From positions 1 through 22,745 of the forward strand of contig CAYQQJ010000041.1 of the NCBI GenBank assembly GCA_964419935.1: a stretch of 22,745 nucleotides of DNA, in the 5' to 3' direction. Positions 15,380 through 22,745 of the stretch are shown in pieces. Position 1 is the first letter of the stretch. The number at the start of each line of letters is the position of its first letter. A program made the translations under genes and the position numbers. The stretch is from CAYQQJ01 sp964419935 (GTDB lineage: Bacteria > Pseudomonadota > Gammaproteobacteria > Pseudomonadales > Cellvibrionaceae). The notes below the pieces were generated by a model that was not told the DNA's origin, did not search any database, and worked only from the letters and a program-made list of their open reading frames with translations.

Positions 15380-16870
15380 CTAGAGACTGCCGGCGTTACA
15401 ATATTGACGGACAAAGTCTATATGATCCGGCAGTTTTTCCACGGACTGGCGAATTGCTTGTTCAAAACCCGTCATGAATTTCTCTAGATGCTCTACGCTC
15501 ATCATGCGCGCAACGTGGTGATAATTTTGGGGCTTGATTCGTTGACCAAGCATGACCTGAACCCAGGAATCGATTCGGAAAAGATCACTATCGGCCTGAT
15601 AAACATGAGCGCTTTCCCGGAACAGGTTAATGCGGCGATCCAATGTTTCCGGGATTTCCATGGTTTTGCAATGGCGCCAGAAAGGGGTGTCCTCCCGCTC
15701 TGTGGCGCAATAGTGCAAAATAATGAAATCGCGAATTCCTTCGAGCTCCGTTTTAGACAACTGGTTGTAGCGATCAATGACCGACGGAGAAATACCCGCG
15801 AAAGGAAAAAGCTGCATAAGCCTGGTAACACCCATCATAACCAGATGGATACTGGTGGACTCCAGCGGCTCCAAAAATCCGCTCGCCAAACCCAGCGCTA
15901 CACAGTTTTTATTCCACATTTTGCGGCGGTGACCCGGCTTGAATTTTATCAAACGAGGATTCGTGATCGTTTCTCCGTCGATATTAGTAAGCAGTTGCTC
16001 ACGTGCCGCATCGTCTGACATGTAACGGCTGCAATAGACTATTCCGTTTCCGACACGGTGCTGCAAAGGAATTTTCCACTGCCAGCCAGATTCCCGCGCG
16101 GTGCAGCGCACATAGGGCACGGGCGGTTCCGTTGACTCGGTTTGCACCGCAACAGCGCTATCGCAGGGCAACCAGTGGCTCCAATCGTCATAGCCGGTTT
16201 GCAGAGTTTGCTCGATTAACAAGCCTCTGAACCCGGTGCAATCAATAAACAGATCACCCGCAATGAGCTGACCGGATTCCAGCCTCAAGGCATCAATAGA
16301 ACCTGAATCCTTGTGCTGAACAACTTCGGCAATTTTGCCTTCTATCCGTTTCAACCCATGCATTTCGCTCTTACTGCGCAGATATTGGGCGTAACGCGTC
16401 GCATCCAGATGATAGGAGAAGTTAATCTTCGACTCCGGCGAGGTGGCAAACTTACCCATTTTTGCCGCTTGTAACTCATAGCAATAATCCCCGAATTCTG
16501 CACCCACACCCAACTCTTTTGCACGCAACCAGAAGTGATGAAACTCCGCCAACCAGGTTTCTTTTCCCGTCTTACCGAAAGAGTGAATATAGCTATCGCC
16601 TATCTCACCCCAGTCATCAAAAAGGATTCCCAGCTTGAAGACCGCCTCGGTGGTGCGCATAAATTCTTGTTCATCGATGTTCAGCAGCTTATGGAACACT
16701 CTCATCGGAGGAATAGCCGCCTCGCCTACCCCTACTGTGCCGATCTCATCCGACTCCACCAAGGTTATATCCAGCAGTTCTCCAAGTTTAATGGACAGTG
16801 CTGCGGCCGCGACCCAACCTGCCGTGCCACCGCCCGCAATTACCACGCGTTTAACTTCGTTAAGGCTCAC
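15380..16870 (-). CDS. FAD-dependent tryptophan-halogenase-like protein
   Basis: The 496-residue flavoprotein has the FAD-binding GGGTAGW (13-19) and VGVGEAAIPP (47-55). It keeps the halogenase residues: Lys79 in VFKLGI, at the same number as the catalytic Lys of PrnA, and the signature GWQWKIP (W263, W265, P268). Glu337 in EPLEST corresponds to the PrnA active-site Glu. All functional parts for flavin-dependent halogenation are therefore present. The start is GTG at 16870 behind GGGAGA; a nearby ATG is out of frame. It follows the cupin gene by 9 bp, so the two are translationally close. No flavin reductase is in the window. Such proteins next to TonB receptors form a large group whose natural substrate is not settled; free tryptophan is an unsafe guess. 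Confidence 0.92.
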   Translation of the reverse strand: MSLNEVKRVVIAGGGTAGWVAAAALSIKLGELLDITLVESDEIGTVGVGEAAIPPMRVFHKLLNIDEQEFMRTTEAVFKLGILFDDWGEIGDSYIHSFGKTGKETWLAEFHHFWLRAKELGVGAEFGDYCYELQAAKMGKFATSPESKINFSYHLDATRYAQYLRSKSEMHGLKRIEGKIAEVVQHKDSGSIDALRLESGQLIAGDLFIDCTGFRGLLIEQTLQTGYDDWSHWLPCDSAVAVQTESTEPPVPYVRCTARESGWQWKIPLQHRVGNGIVYCSRYMSDDAAREQLLTNIDGETITNPRLIKFKPGHRRKMWNKNCVALGLASGFLEPLESTSIHLVMMGVTRLMQLFPFAGISPSVIDRYNQLSKTELEGIRDFIILHYCATEREDTPFWRHCKTMEIPETLDRRINLFRESAHVYQADSDLFRIDSWVQVMLGQRIKPQNYHHVARMMSVEHLEKFMTGFEQAIRQSVEKLPDHIDFVRQYCNAGSL

Positions 16871-16879
16871 ATTGTCTCC

Positions 16880-17914
16880 CTATCTATTCAAGCTATTGAG
16901 CAGAAACGCGCGCAGCTTTCTGGCTGTTAGTTCATCCATCGGTCCGAGTTCTCCTCTGGCGTGCTCAGGCAAATGTTCCGTCGCGCGCTCCGCAGGCCCA
17001 AAGATGTAATATTCGAAGATATGTCTCCACGCCTGCTTTTCGTTTTCAGGACGATCACGAAGACTCAACATTGCGTGCTTCAAAGCATTCATGGGCGTGC
17101 CCATATATCCTGGCGTGGTACTCCACCAATAGTTGACCAAAATATTAAGCGGACTCAGCGCTTCGACGTGATGCCACCACATCGAGGGAATATACAAGGC
17201 ATCACCCGGCTCGAGTTCCGCGACTTGAGCAGCCGTAAGGGCTTGCTTGAAGCGCGGGTGCTTTTCATAGTCGGGATTGTGGAAATTGACCATACTGATC
17301 GCCTGACCGCCAGGTGTAGGGCCCAATGGGCCCGGATATAAATTGTGTATCTGCTCTGGCGGAAGCAAGGTAAAGCGCCGCTTGCCGACTACGCAACATG
17401 CCACATTATATGGCGCATCATAGTGACAACTCGCAATAGTGGGTCCACCAATCCAGATACTCGCCAACGGCGCTTTTAAACGCGTATCAGCAGCCAAGAA
17501 CGGGAAAGCGAGATCGTTCTCTTGCCTGAACCCTGGCAGAAAGTGCGTATCGACGTGGTTAGATGCTACATAAAAAGCAGGAGGTTGTTCGTCACCGACC
17601 GTTTGTAAAATTTGATCAAGTGTCTCATCAATCCTCGCTCGCCTTGTTTCATAATTCAGTTGTGTCACATCGTCGTTATAGAACAAGCGCCCCTTGATCG
17701 ATGGATCGCCGAAACAGACCAGCGATGGATTGCCATTGTAGTGCGATTTGAGATAATCAACCGCCCGAGAGTTGGACTGCAAGCCCTCCCCGGTTAACTT
17801 CCACTCCTTAACCAGCCCCTTCAAAACCAGAGGCTCCAGTGACCTGTGAATTTCATCCGGAACAATCCCAGGTTCGACAATATCAACAACGCGGGTTTTG
17901 ATGGAAGTGATCAT
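16880..17914 (-). CDS. cupin-8/JmjC-type putative Fe(II) 2-oxoglutarate hydroxylase
   Basis: The 344-residue cytoplasmic protein has a JmjC-like double-stranded beta-helix. SCHYDAPYN supplies H164-x-D166, KRRFTLLPPEQ (178-188) follows, and LYIPSMWWHHVEAL supplies the distal His (about 248). SIWIGGPTIASCHYD and LEPGDALYIPSMWWH are hallmark blocks of cupin-8 oxygenases, which in known cases hydroxylate proteins or small molecules. It lies 44 bp behind the SapC-like gene and 9 bp before the halogenase gene in the same direction, so it is almost surely in one transcript with them. The ATG at 17914 has only a weak ribosome-binding site (GAAG). Substrate unknown; a peptide or protein target is possible by family. 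Confidence 0.87.
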   Translation of the reverse strand: MITSIKTRVVDIVEPGIVPDEIHRSLEPLVLKGLVKEWKLTGEGLQSNSRAVDYLKSHYNGNPSLVCFGDPSIKGRLFYNDDVTQLNYETRRARIDETLDQILQTVGDEQPPAFYVASNHVDTHFLPGFRQENDLAFPFLAADTRLKAPLASIWIGGPTIASCHYDAPYNVACCVVGKRRFTLLPPEQIHNLYPGPLGPTPGGQAISMVNFHNPDYEKHPRFKQALTAAQVAELEPGDALYIPSMWWHHVEALSPLNILVNYWWSTTPGYMGTPMNALKHAMLSLRDRPENEKQAWRHIFEYYIFGPAERATEHLPEHARGELGPMDELTARKLRAFLLNSLNR

Positions 17915-17958
17915 GATTTACTTCGTATAAGAATATCAACAGAGGCAGTGTAGGTTAT

Positions 17959-18693
17959 CTAACTCCTGCGGTTTTTTATATCAATCAATCGATTTAAGTT
18001 ATGCAGAGATGAAACGGCTAAAAAGGCACCCTGGAGGAACCCACTGCGATTCAAGGACTCCAGCGCGTCGCCCGGCAGCGCGGCAAGCTTCTCTGCACTG
18101 ATGGTATGGTAACCGGCCAGCTGAAATTTATTGCCGTTATTGGTTTCGATATCAACCGTCACCGGCTCAATCAGGTCGTATTTATTAAAAGCAGAAAACA
18201 TCGCCTCGCTTGCCGCTAAACCTTCCTGAATACGTTGCAGAATTTTGGAAATATATTCGAGGTACGGGCTGTTCCCGCCGTGCTCCAGAAAAACTGAAAC
18301 GCCGTCAACATCACCTAAACGTGGATTATCCAAATCAACATGGACTACCGGCACCTTCTCTTCAACGCCATTGTTTATCTTTTTTTGGAAACCGATAAGA
18401 AAAGGGCCGCGCGCAATGGCCGCGGGAATGTAATTGGCTAGCCAGCCATTCCCGCTCTGGTCATCATCGAGAAATAAATTCTCATCCTTTTGAAAACCGA
18501 GAATAACGACCGCTTCAAATGTTCGGGTATCAGGAGCTTTGCGAAACAGTATGGGATATTCTCGCTGTACGTCGGCAAACTCGGTCGGGAAGGTCAGGGT
18601 ACTTCCAACATTATCGCCATATTTTGCTGAGAACCGAGCACTCACCTTCAGATCTTTGTGATCGATATTATTTAATAGAACATAATTTGGCAT
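17959..18693 (-). CDS. SapC-family protein
   Basis: This 244-residue protein resembles SapC (PF07277), a family named after a Campylobacter S-layer-associated protein but common beside TonB receptors and tryptophan halogenases. Visible blocks are YPILFRKAPDTRTFEAVVILGF, ENLFLDD and YIPAAIARGPF. No signal peptide or membrane segment is seen. Two ATG codons lie six bases apart. The second (18693) is preferred because TAGGA sits at proper distance from it, whereas it abuts the first (18699). It opens the four-gene unit SapC-cupin-halogenase-DUF6445. The molecular role of these SapC proteins is not known to me. Confidence 0.83.
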   Translation of the reverse strand: MPNYVLLNNIDHKDLKVSARFSAKYGDNVGSTLTFPTEFADVQREYPILFRKAPDTRTFEAVVILGFQKDENLFLDDDQSGNGWLANYIPAAIARGPFLIGFQKKINNGVEEKVPVVHVDLDNPRLGDVDGVSVFLEHGGNSPYLEYISKILQRIQEGLAASEAMFSAFNKYDLIEPVTVDIETNNGNKFQLAGYHTISAEKLAALPGDALESLNRSGFLQGAFLAVSSLHNLNRLIDIKNRRS

Positions 18694-18769
18694 TTGCATT
18701 CCTAAGCCGACAGTGTAAATAGTTCAAAGAGCTAGATGGGCTGACGGGTCAGCAGAGTCATCGACATTC

Positions 18770-18799
18770 TTTATACACCAAAGTCTCTTTCATAGCCAA
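18770..18799 (-). promoter_or_regulatory. candidate promoter of the SapC-halogenase unit
   Basis: On the minus strand TTGGCT (18794-18799) and TATAAA (18770-18775) are separated by 18 bp. An alternative is TTGATC with TATGAA further upstream. A terminator behind the receptor gene makes an own promoter plausible. No copy of the regulator operator was found in 18700-18840; a small GCTGAC/GTCAGC inverted repeat occurs around 18739-18752. Confidence 0.3.
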
Positions 18800-18839
18800 T
18801 CAGAGGTAAAGGATCAACGGTTTATATTAACGCATAGAC

Positions 18840-18866
18840 AAAGGCCGCTGAAAACAGCGGCCTTTT
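18840..18866 (-). terminator. intrinsic terminator behind the TonB receptor gene
   Basis: AAAGGCCGCT-gaaaac-AGCGGCCTTT is a perfect 10-bp stem flanked by A and T runs, so it can act on both strands. It starts 41 bp past the receptor stop codon. The T-run on the receptor strand is short (three), so read-through into the SapC unit is possible. Confidence 0.7.
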
Positions 18867-18906
18867 CATGCTACCTCCTACAAATTTAATTATCCAACAT
18901 CGATAA

Positions 18907-21900
18907 CTAGAACGTGTAACGAGCACCCAGGTTGTAACGAGCACCCATATCACTGTAGTTCCACATCATCTGATCATTGCGGCCATGCTCGCGAATATCT
19001 TCGCCAGTGACGTTCAAGCCTTCAGCAAACACCTGAATGTTGTCATTGATTTCATAGGTGACGTTCAGATCGATTTGCGAGTAGTCCTCGACATAACTGG
19101 GGTTGTTAGAACCCCTGTTGGTTTCACGAAGGTACTCGTCACGCCAGTTCCAAGCTAGCCGAGCCTGTATACCGTGATCCTCATAGATCAACGCCAGGTT
19201 AGCTGTATCACTCAACCCAAGTAGAGCAAACTGGGTAGCCGATACATCGAGGTCGTCAAACCCGATATCACCGCGAACGACTGTGTAGTTAGCTGAAGCA
19301 CCAAATCCGCTGTCGCCGAAGAAGTGTTGAACTGCGAACTCAGCACCGTAGATTTTAGCCTCCTTGTTATTTACCGGAGTGCTGGTGTCGAACATCATCA
19401 ACGGGTCTTCATCAGGGCCAGAAGTCACTGGAATAAGATCCCAACCTTCGGTTTCATCCAGAACGGCGCCTTGATCCGCAGTACCGTCATAATCGGCGGC
19501 ACCGCCAGGAAAAACTTCTGGGTGTGCCAGTAACACCATCATACGATAAATGTTGGCGTCATCCGTAGGGAAACCTTCCGCTTCCAATGCTGCTTGGGCC
19601 TCAAGGGCACGTGGGCCGGAAGTTTGATCCCGGATACCGAAATGGCTTTGTTGAACGGTGGCAGTACCAATGAAGTTGGTTACGCGCTTCTCAAAGAAAC
19701 CACCAGACACGTAACTCGCATCATCGAAGTACCACTCGACAGACAGATCCAGATTGTCTGACTCTAATGGCAGCAAGGCGGGGTTTGAAGCACTCGCTGT
19801 CGGTATAGTTCCATTCAACGTGGAACCGGTAATGCCAAAATTACTCGCAGATACTTTAAGGCTACCGTAGCCCGCACGAGAGATAGTTTTGCTGTATGAG
19901 AAGCGTGCTTTTATATCATCCGTAACAGCAACGTCGATATCCAAGCTTGGCAGCAGATTGTCATAACTAAAATCTGCCGACATTGGAATTGCTTCGGCGC
20001 CAGGAGCCGTAATGGCACTGAAGTCGTTCTCAGTGTTCCAGCGTAGATACATTGGTGGAGTTACAAGCGAGGTTGAAGTTACGTCAGTTGTTTCATAACG
20101 GAAACCAGCAAGAACGTTAGTTTCCATACCGCCCAATTCACCTTGGAGAGCGAGCTGGAAATAAACAGCCTCGGTGTCTTCTTCAACAATGTCGTCGGTA
20201 CCAAGGACAGGGTTTGGGCTGACATGAGCGTCGGGATAGATACCGTTGTCAATGAGGTATTGCGCCAGCGCTACAGGATTGCCTTTTAGACCACCTTGCT
20301 GTGACTCAGACATGTCGACGTCGTCAAATTCGCCAGCATAGTTAAACGGCTCAAGAAGACCGGAACCTGCGAATACGCCGGGATCAGAAACGCCCCAGTT
20401 ACCCAAAGTCTGATCTTCACCAGCGCTTTGTGTACTGGCTGACTCCATAGCACGGGTTTCAACACCAAAGTCAAAGCGACCGCCTTCATCAAACTCGAAT
20501 GAGCCGTCCAATTTGACTTGAGTGATGTCGGTAACTTGCGATGAGGAGCGAACCCTCAGGATTGATGTACCCATATCCGCTGCATCAATGACGCCGTTGC
20601 CGTTACCGACGACAGTGCCGTCGGGACGAACGTAAGAATCATTGACGGAGCTGGTATAGATAGGAATTTCCTGACCGGAAAAATGCCAGGTTCTGCCGTC
20701 TACTACCGGAGCGCCAATACCCATAGCGACTTCACCGCTACCGCCTGGACCCACTGGTAAGCTTTCCATGGAGGAATCATGCACGTCCAACGCCAAGGTC
20801 AAATTATCCGTTGGTGTGAATTCGAAATTCGCGCCGAATGATTCGAGCGTATTTTCCTGCTCACGCCATTGCTGCTCATAGCCCTCATCAAACGTGGCAC
20901 CATACTCCTCGGTGACCAGAACAGGGGTTTTGATTGCTGAGTCGTCAAACACTACGCGCTTGACGTTATCTCCGTTCTGCAGCCAAGCTGTATTCTCACC
21001 ACGATGCTCCTGGATTTCATTACGCGCATAGGTGTAGTCGACAGTTGCAGTCAGCAGATCAGATGGGCTGAACTGCAAGGTCAACTGGCCATTGGTACGT
21101 TCGCGCTGAATGTCAGAAAATGCATAACGGATATCGTTCGGACGCGAATACAATTGACCATCAACGGGCGCATTCTCGTAGACATCCGGGTCTGGCTGGT
21201 TATATATCTGGCCTGGATTAGTATCATCCCATGCCGCCACTGTCCAATTATTCACCGTAGCACCGGCAAGACCTGAATGGCGTTCTTGTGAACTAAGAGT
21301 TAAGCCAATACCGAAGGTTTCACTGTCGTCAGTCCAACTGAACAAGCCTGAAATTTCCGGAGTCACATCATCGCCGGTACGGTTAGTGGTATCCATAACC
21401 GCTTTAACGCCAACGCTGGCTTGAAGGCCAGGGTTGTCGAGGGGCCTTTGGGTTTTGATATTGATTGTTGCACCGATACCGCCGGTTGCGATGCTCGCTT
21501 TACCAGTTTTGTATACTTCAACACCGCTTACGCCTTCGGACGCAAGGTTGGCAAAGTCAAATGCACGGGTACCGCCAGCAGTAGTTGTTGGATCGGCACC
21601 ACTACCACCGCCGTAAGCGCTAGCAGCAGGCATCATACGGCCGTTCAAGGTGACCATGTTATTGCCGGGACCGAAGCCTCGGACAGTGACTTGAGAACCT
21701 TCACCGTTGGTGCGGTTAATGGATACACCGGTAATCCGCTGTAGGGATTCTGCAAGGTTGGTGTCCGGGAACTTACCAATATCTTCTGCTGAAATTGCAT
21801 CGACGACACCAGCGGAATCACGCTTGATGTCCATCGAACGCATCATCGAACCTTTGATGCCGGTAACGACCACTTCCTCAAGTACGCTCGGACCGCCATC

Positions 21901-21981
21901 TTGTGCCAAAGCCGGAATTGACAATGACGAAGTCGCGACGATGCTGAAAATCGCTTGCGACAATTTGTTTTTTTTGAACAT
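18907..21981 (-). CDS. TonB-dependent outer-membrane receptor, carbohydrate (xylo-oligosaccharide?) type
   Basis: The 1024-residue receptor has a signal peptide (cleavage after PALA, about 26) and a TonB box EEVVVTGIKGS (about 35-45). The plug domain shows DAISAEDIGKFPDTNLAESL, GVSINRTNGEGSQVTVRGFG and VTLNGRMMP, and a long 22-strand-type barrel ends in ARYTF with the terminal aromatic. Opening and length match the TonB-Xanth-Caul subgroup used by Xanthomonas, Caulobacter and Cellvibrio relatives for plant oligosaccharides. GGGAGA lies 8 nt before the ATG. A strong promoter with a regulator operator lies about 400 bp upstream, which assigns it to the xylan regulon by inference. It precedes the SapC-halogenase unit but is partly insulated from it by a terminator. 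Confidence 0.95.
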   Translation of the reverse strand: MFKKNKLSQAIFSIVATSSLSIPALAQDGGPSVLEEVVVTGIKGSMMRSMDIKRDSAGVVDAISAEDIGKFPDTNLAESLQRITGVSINRTNGEGSQVTVRGFGPGNNMVTLNGRMMPAASAYGGGSGADPTTTAGGTRAFDFANLASEGVSGVEVYKTGKASIATGGIGATINIKTQRPLDNPGLQASVGVKAVMDTTNRTGDDVTPEISGLFSWTDDSETFGIGLTLSSQERHSGLAGATVNNWTVAAWDDTNPGQIYNQPDPDVYENAPVDGQLYSRPNDIRYAFSDIQRERTNGQLTLQFSPSDLLTATVDYTYARNEIQEHRGENTAWLQNGDNVKRVVFDDSAIKTPVLVTEEYGATFDEGYEQQWREQENTLESFGANFEFTPTDNLTLALDVHDSSMESLPVGPGGSGEVAMGIGAPVVDGRTWHFSGQEIPIYTSSVNDSYVRPDGTVVGNGNGVIDAADMGTSILRVRSSSQVTDITQVKLDGSFEFDEGGRFDFGVETRAMESASTQSAGEDQTLGNWGVSDPGVFAGSGLLEPFNYAGEFDDVDMSESQQGGLKGNPVALAQYLIDNGIYPDAHVSPNPVLGTDDIVEEDTEAVYFQLALQGELGGMETNVLAGFRYETTDVTSTSLVTPPMYLRWNTENDFSAITAPGAEAIPMSADFSYDNLLPSLDIDVAVTDDIKARFSYSKTISRAGYGSLKVSASNFGITGSTLNGTIPTASASNPALLPLESDNLDLSVEWYFDDASYVSGGFFEKRVTNFIGTATVQQSHFGIRDQTSGPRALEAQAALEAEGFPTDDANIYRMMVLLAHPEVFPGGAADYDGTADQGAVLDETEGWDLIPVTSGPDEDPLMMFDTSTPVNNKEAKIYGAEFAVQHFFGDSGFGASANYTVVRGDIGFDDLDVSATQFALLGLSDTANLALIYEDHGIQARLAWNWRDEYLRETNRGSNNPSYVEDYSQIDLNVTYEINDNIQVFAEGLNVTGEDIREHGRNDQMMWNYSDMGARYNLGARYTF

Positions 21982-22374
21982 AGACTTTATCTCCCAATAT
22001 TATGATTTTTAGTTCACTAGTCTTCCCGCGAGTCCGACTGTTCGCCGGCAGAGTCAATCCTCTGTTGACGATCACTACGTCTGAAAAGCTGTGTAGGTGA
22101 CGCGTGGATCTCGCTTTTTAATACTTCCGTGCATGTAAAATCCTTTTTTGAATCTTGCTTTTTTAGGTTTTTCGCTGTGGCAAGCTGCTGCGACTTCTGT
22201 CTTTTTCCGGGCCTTGCTGCCAAAGGTCGGTACATCTAACCCGGCATGTAAAAAAAGGGTGAGGGCGTCCCCACCCTGCAAGACGTCCCTGAAGCTCACT
22301 TGAGTGCTGGAATGCACAGAAGGTTCGCGTTTTGAGTTCAGGGGTCCGAGGAAAAGTTTCGCTACTGCCTGACA
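21982..22374 (-). ncRNA. long structured 5' leader of the TonB receptor message, possible attenuator
   Basis: If transcription starts near 22374 from the promoter at 22381-22409, the receptor message has a leader of about 390 nt. It can form CCCTGAA/TTCAGGG (plus positions 22337-22343 with 22287-22293) enclosing a small GTGC/GCAC hairpin, then a terminator (22250-22277). The stretch GGGACGTC (plus 22282-22289) can pair instead with GACGCCC inside the terminator (plus 22263-22269). Because its GGG is also part of the first stem, the pairings exclude each other as in attenuators. The rest of the leader is A-rich and repeats TTTTACATGC (plus 22131-22140 and 22244-22253). No known riboswitch class is recognised, and the short frames in it look fortuitous. 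Confidence 0.4.
22250..22277 (-). terminator. intrinsic terminator inside the receptor leader
   Basis: On the minus strand AGGGTG-GGG-acg-CCC-t-CACCCT forms a nine-pair stem with one bulge and a 3-nt loop, followed directly by a run of seven T (one shared with the stem end). It lies about 270 bp before the receptor start codon and about 100 nt after the predicted transcript start, so it would cut the message short unless prevented. Confidence 0.7.
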
Positions 22375-22380
22375 AGGCTA

Positions 22381-22409
22381 TTTTTAACAACATAAATTCT
22401 TATTGTCAA
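22381..22409 (-). promoter_or_regulatory. promoter of the TonB receptor gene
   Basis: On the minus strand a perfect TTGACA (22404-22409) is followed after 17 bp by TAAAAA (22381-22386, four of six matches). The -35 lies within operator D, the same relation as the -35 of the regulator gene to operator A. Confidence 0.6.
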
Positions 22410-22424
22410 CATAACCATAAGAAT
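22396..22424. promoter_or_regulatory. operator D (TonB receptor promoter)
   Basis: ATTCTTATTGTC-aacat-AACCATAAGAAT is a 29-bp inverted repeat with 10 of 12 arm positions matching, the same size and spacing as operator A. It shares the nine bases CTTATTGTC and the GT-N7-AC core with it. Read on the minus strand its left arm equals that of operator B. It links the receptor to the regulator encoded 17 kb away. Confidence 0.65.
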
Positions 22425-22693
22425 AAGGTCATTCAAACTATATGTGGCGGCTGAATAGACATTTTCAGTAATATTCTTCATAAAAAGCGCTAGATTTATA
22501 AGATTTTCGAAATGTTTCGAGTGAAAGGGGGTCCAGCAGCGGATTTTCATCGCAGTTGCCAGCCACTTAATTTTAGATCGACTATAAGACAGTGGTACGC
22601 GCCCACGAAGGACAAATAGTGATATGCGCCTACACGCGACGCCAGAACATTGAAGTCGAGTCTCAAGGTTTATGGAACGACGGGTGGACAAAG
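22425..22693. other. AT-rich spacer with no recognised gene
   Basis: Between operator D and the mobile-element end no convincing gene, RNA or repeat is seen. A minus-strand reading frame of 114 codons crosses it, but it runs through the operator and promoter, has a non-protein-like sequence and starts inside the mobile-element end, so it was not accepted. Confidence 0.4.
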
Positions 22694-22745
22694 TGTCAAT
22701 GGCCATCTATTTTGACCCACTTTTGGCCATTACTTTTGACCCACC
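22694..22745. mobile_element. terminal repeats of a likely IS21-family insertion sequence
   Basis: From TGTCAATGG the sequence contains a tandem 24-bp period in which TGGCCAT (22700-22706 and 22724-22730) and TTTTGACCCAC (22710-22720 and 22734-22744) are each repeated. Starting with TG and carrying several internal repeats of this kind is typical of IS21-family ends. The transposase genes would lie beyond the right edge. The family call is from memory of such ends; the boundary at 22694 is inferred. Confidence 0.5.

Noticed and set aside
22131..22253. Direct repeat of a 10-mer (GCATGTAAAA) 113 bp apart in the receptor leader, considered as an attachment-site or duplication scar.
   Set aside because: It is too short and AT-rich to stand above chance and has no other sign of insertion between the copies.
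22017..22317. Two overlapping minus-strand frames of 72 and 80 codons rich in Lys and Arg in the receptor leader.
   Set aside because: Their basic composition follows from the A-rich leader, one runs through the terminator stem, and neither has a good ribosome-binding site.
22362..22706. A 114-codon minus-strand frame at the right edge.
   Set aside because: It spans the promoter and operator of the receptor gene and begins in the mobile-element end; the translation shows no family features.

Overview
The window reads as a chromosomal piece of a marine or soil polysaccharide-degrading gammaproteobacterium, most like the Cellvibrionaceae/Microbulbifer/Saccharophagus group. The reasons are a TonB-dependent receptor of the Xanthomonas/Caulobacter sugar-uptake type, the set of xylan enzymes, and an rRNA-operon leader with a gammaproteobacterial boxA. 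This placement is inference from gene content; no marker gene is present.

Layout. 1-293 holds no protein gene but carries, on the minus strand, what looks like an rRNA operon P1 promoter (197-224) and a boxA antiterminator (10-22), so an rrn operon probably lies just outside the left edge. 294-1918 are two tandem paralogous glycosyltransferase-like genes (minus). 2058-4977 are xylA and xylB (minus). 5187-5918 is a divergent NrtR-type Nudix/winged-helix regulator. 6122-10870 are a lipoprotein GH43 beta-xylosidase and an exported GH115 alpha-glucuronidase (plus). 11040-12248 is a ManD-type mannonate dehydratase and 12501-14438 an exported sialate-O-acetylesterase-family (CE20-like) carbohydrate esterase. 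A minus-strand unit follows, read right to left: TonB-dependent receptor (21981-18907), SapC-like protein, JmjC/cupin-8 oxygenase, FAD-dependent tryptophan-halogenase-like protein, and a DUF6445-like HxD...H...R protein (14638-15348). A short orphan C-terminus of a beta-xylosidase-like protein (14501-14626) lies just behind it. The right edge shows the repeated end of what looks like an IS21-family element.

How it works together. The enzymes make a coherent glucuronoxylan pathway. The esterase would deacetylate, GH115 would remove (methyl)glucuronic acid, GH43 would release xylose, XylA/XylB would lead xylose to xylulose-5-phosphate, and ManD would handle the mannonate made from glucuronate. 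The outer-membrane receptor would import oligosaccharides.

Main discoveries. (1) A 23-bp partial palindrome with a GT-N7-AC core and the shape CTTATnGTy-n5-GACnAyAAG occurs four times, in the control regions of xylBA/regulator, GH43, manD and the TonB receptor, each overlapping a plausible promoter. It looks like the operator of the Nudix regulator and ties the receptor, and so perhaps the adjoining halogenase cluster, to xylan use. (2) The receptor has a long leader of about 390 nt containing an intrinsic terminator and a mutually exclusive alternative pairing, which looks like an attenuator. (3) The halogenase, two different putative Fe(II) oxygenases and SapC form an operon-like unit of unknown chemistry next to a sugar-uptake receptor.
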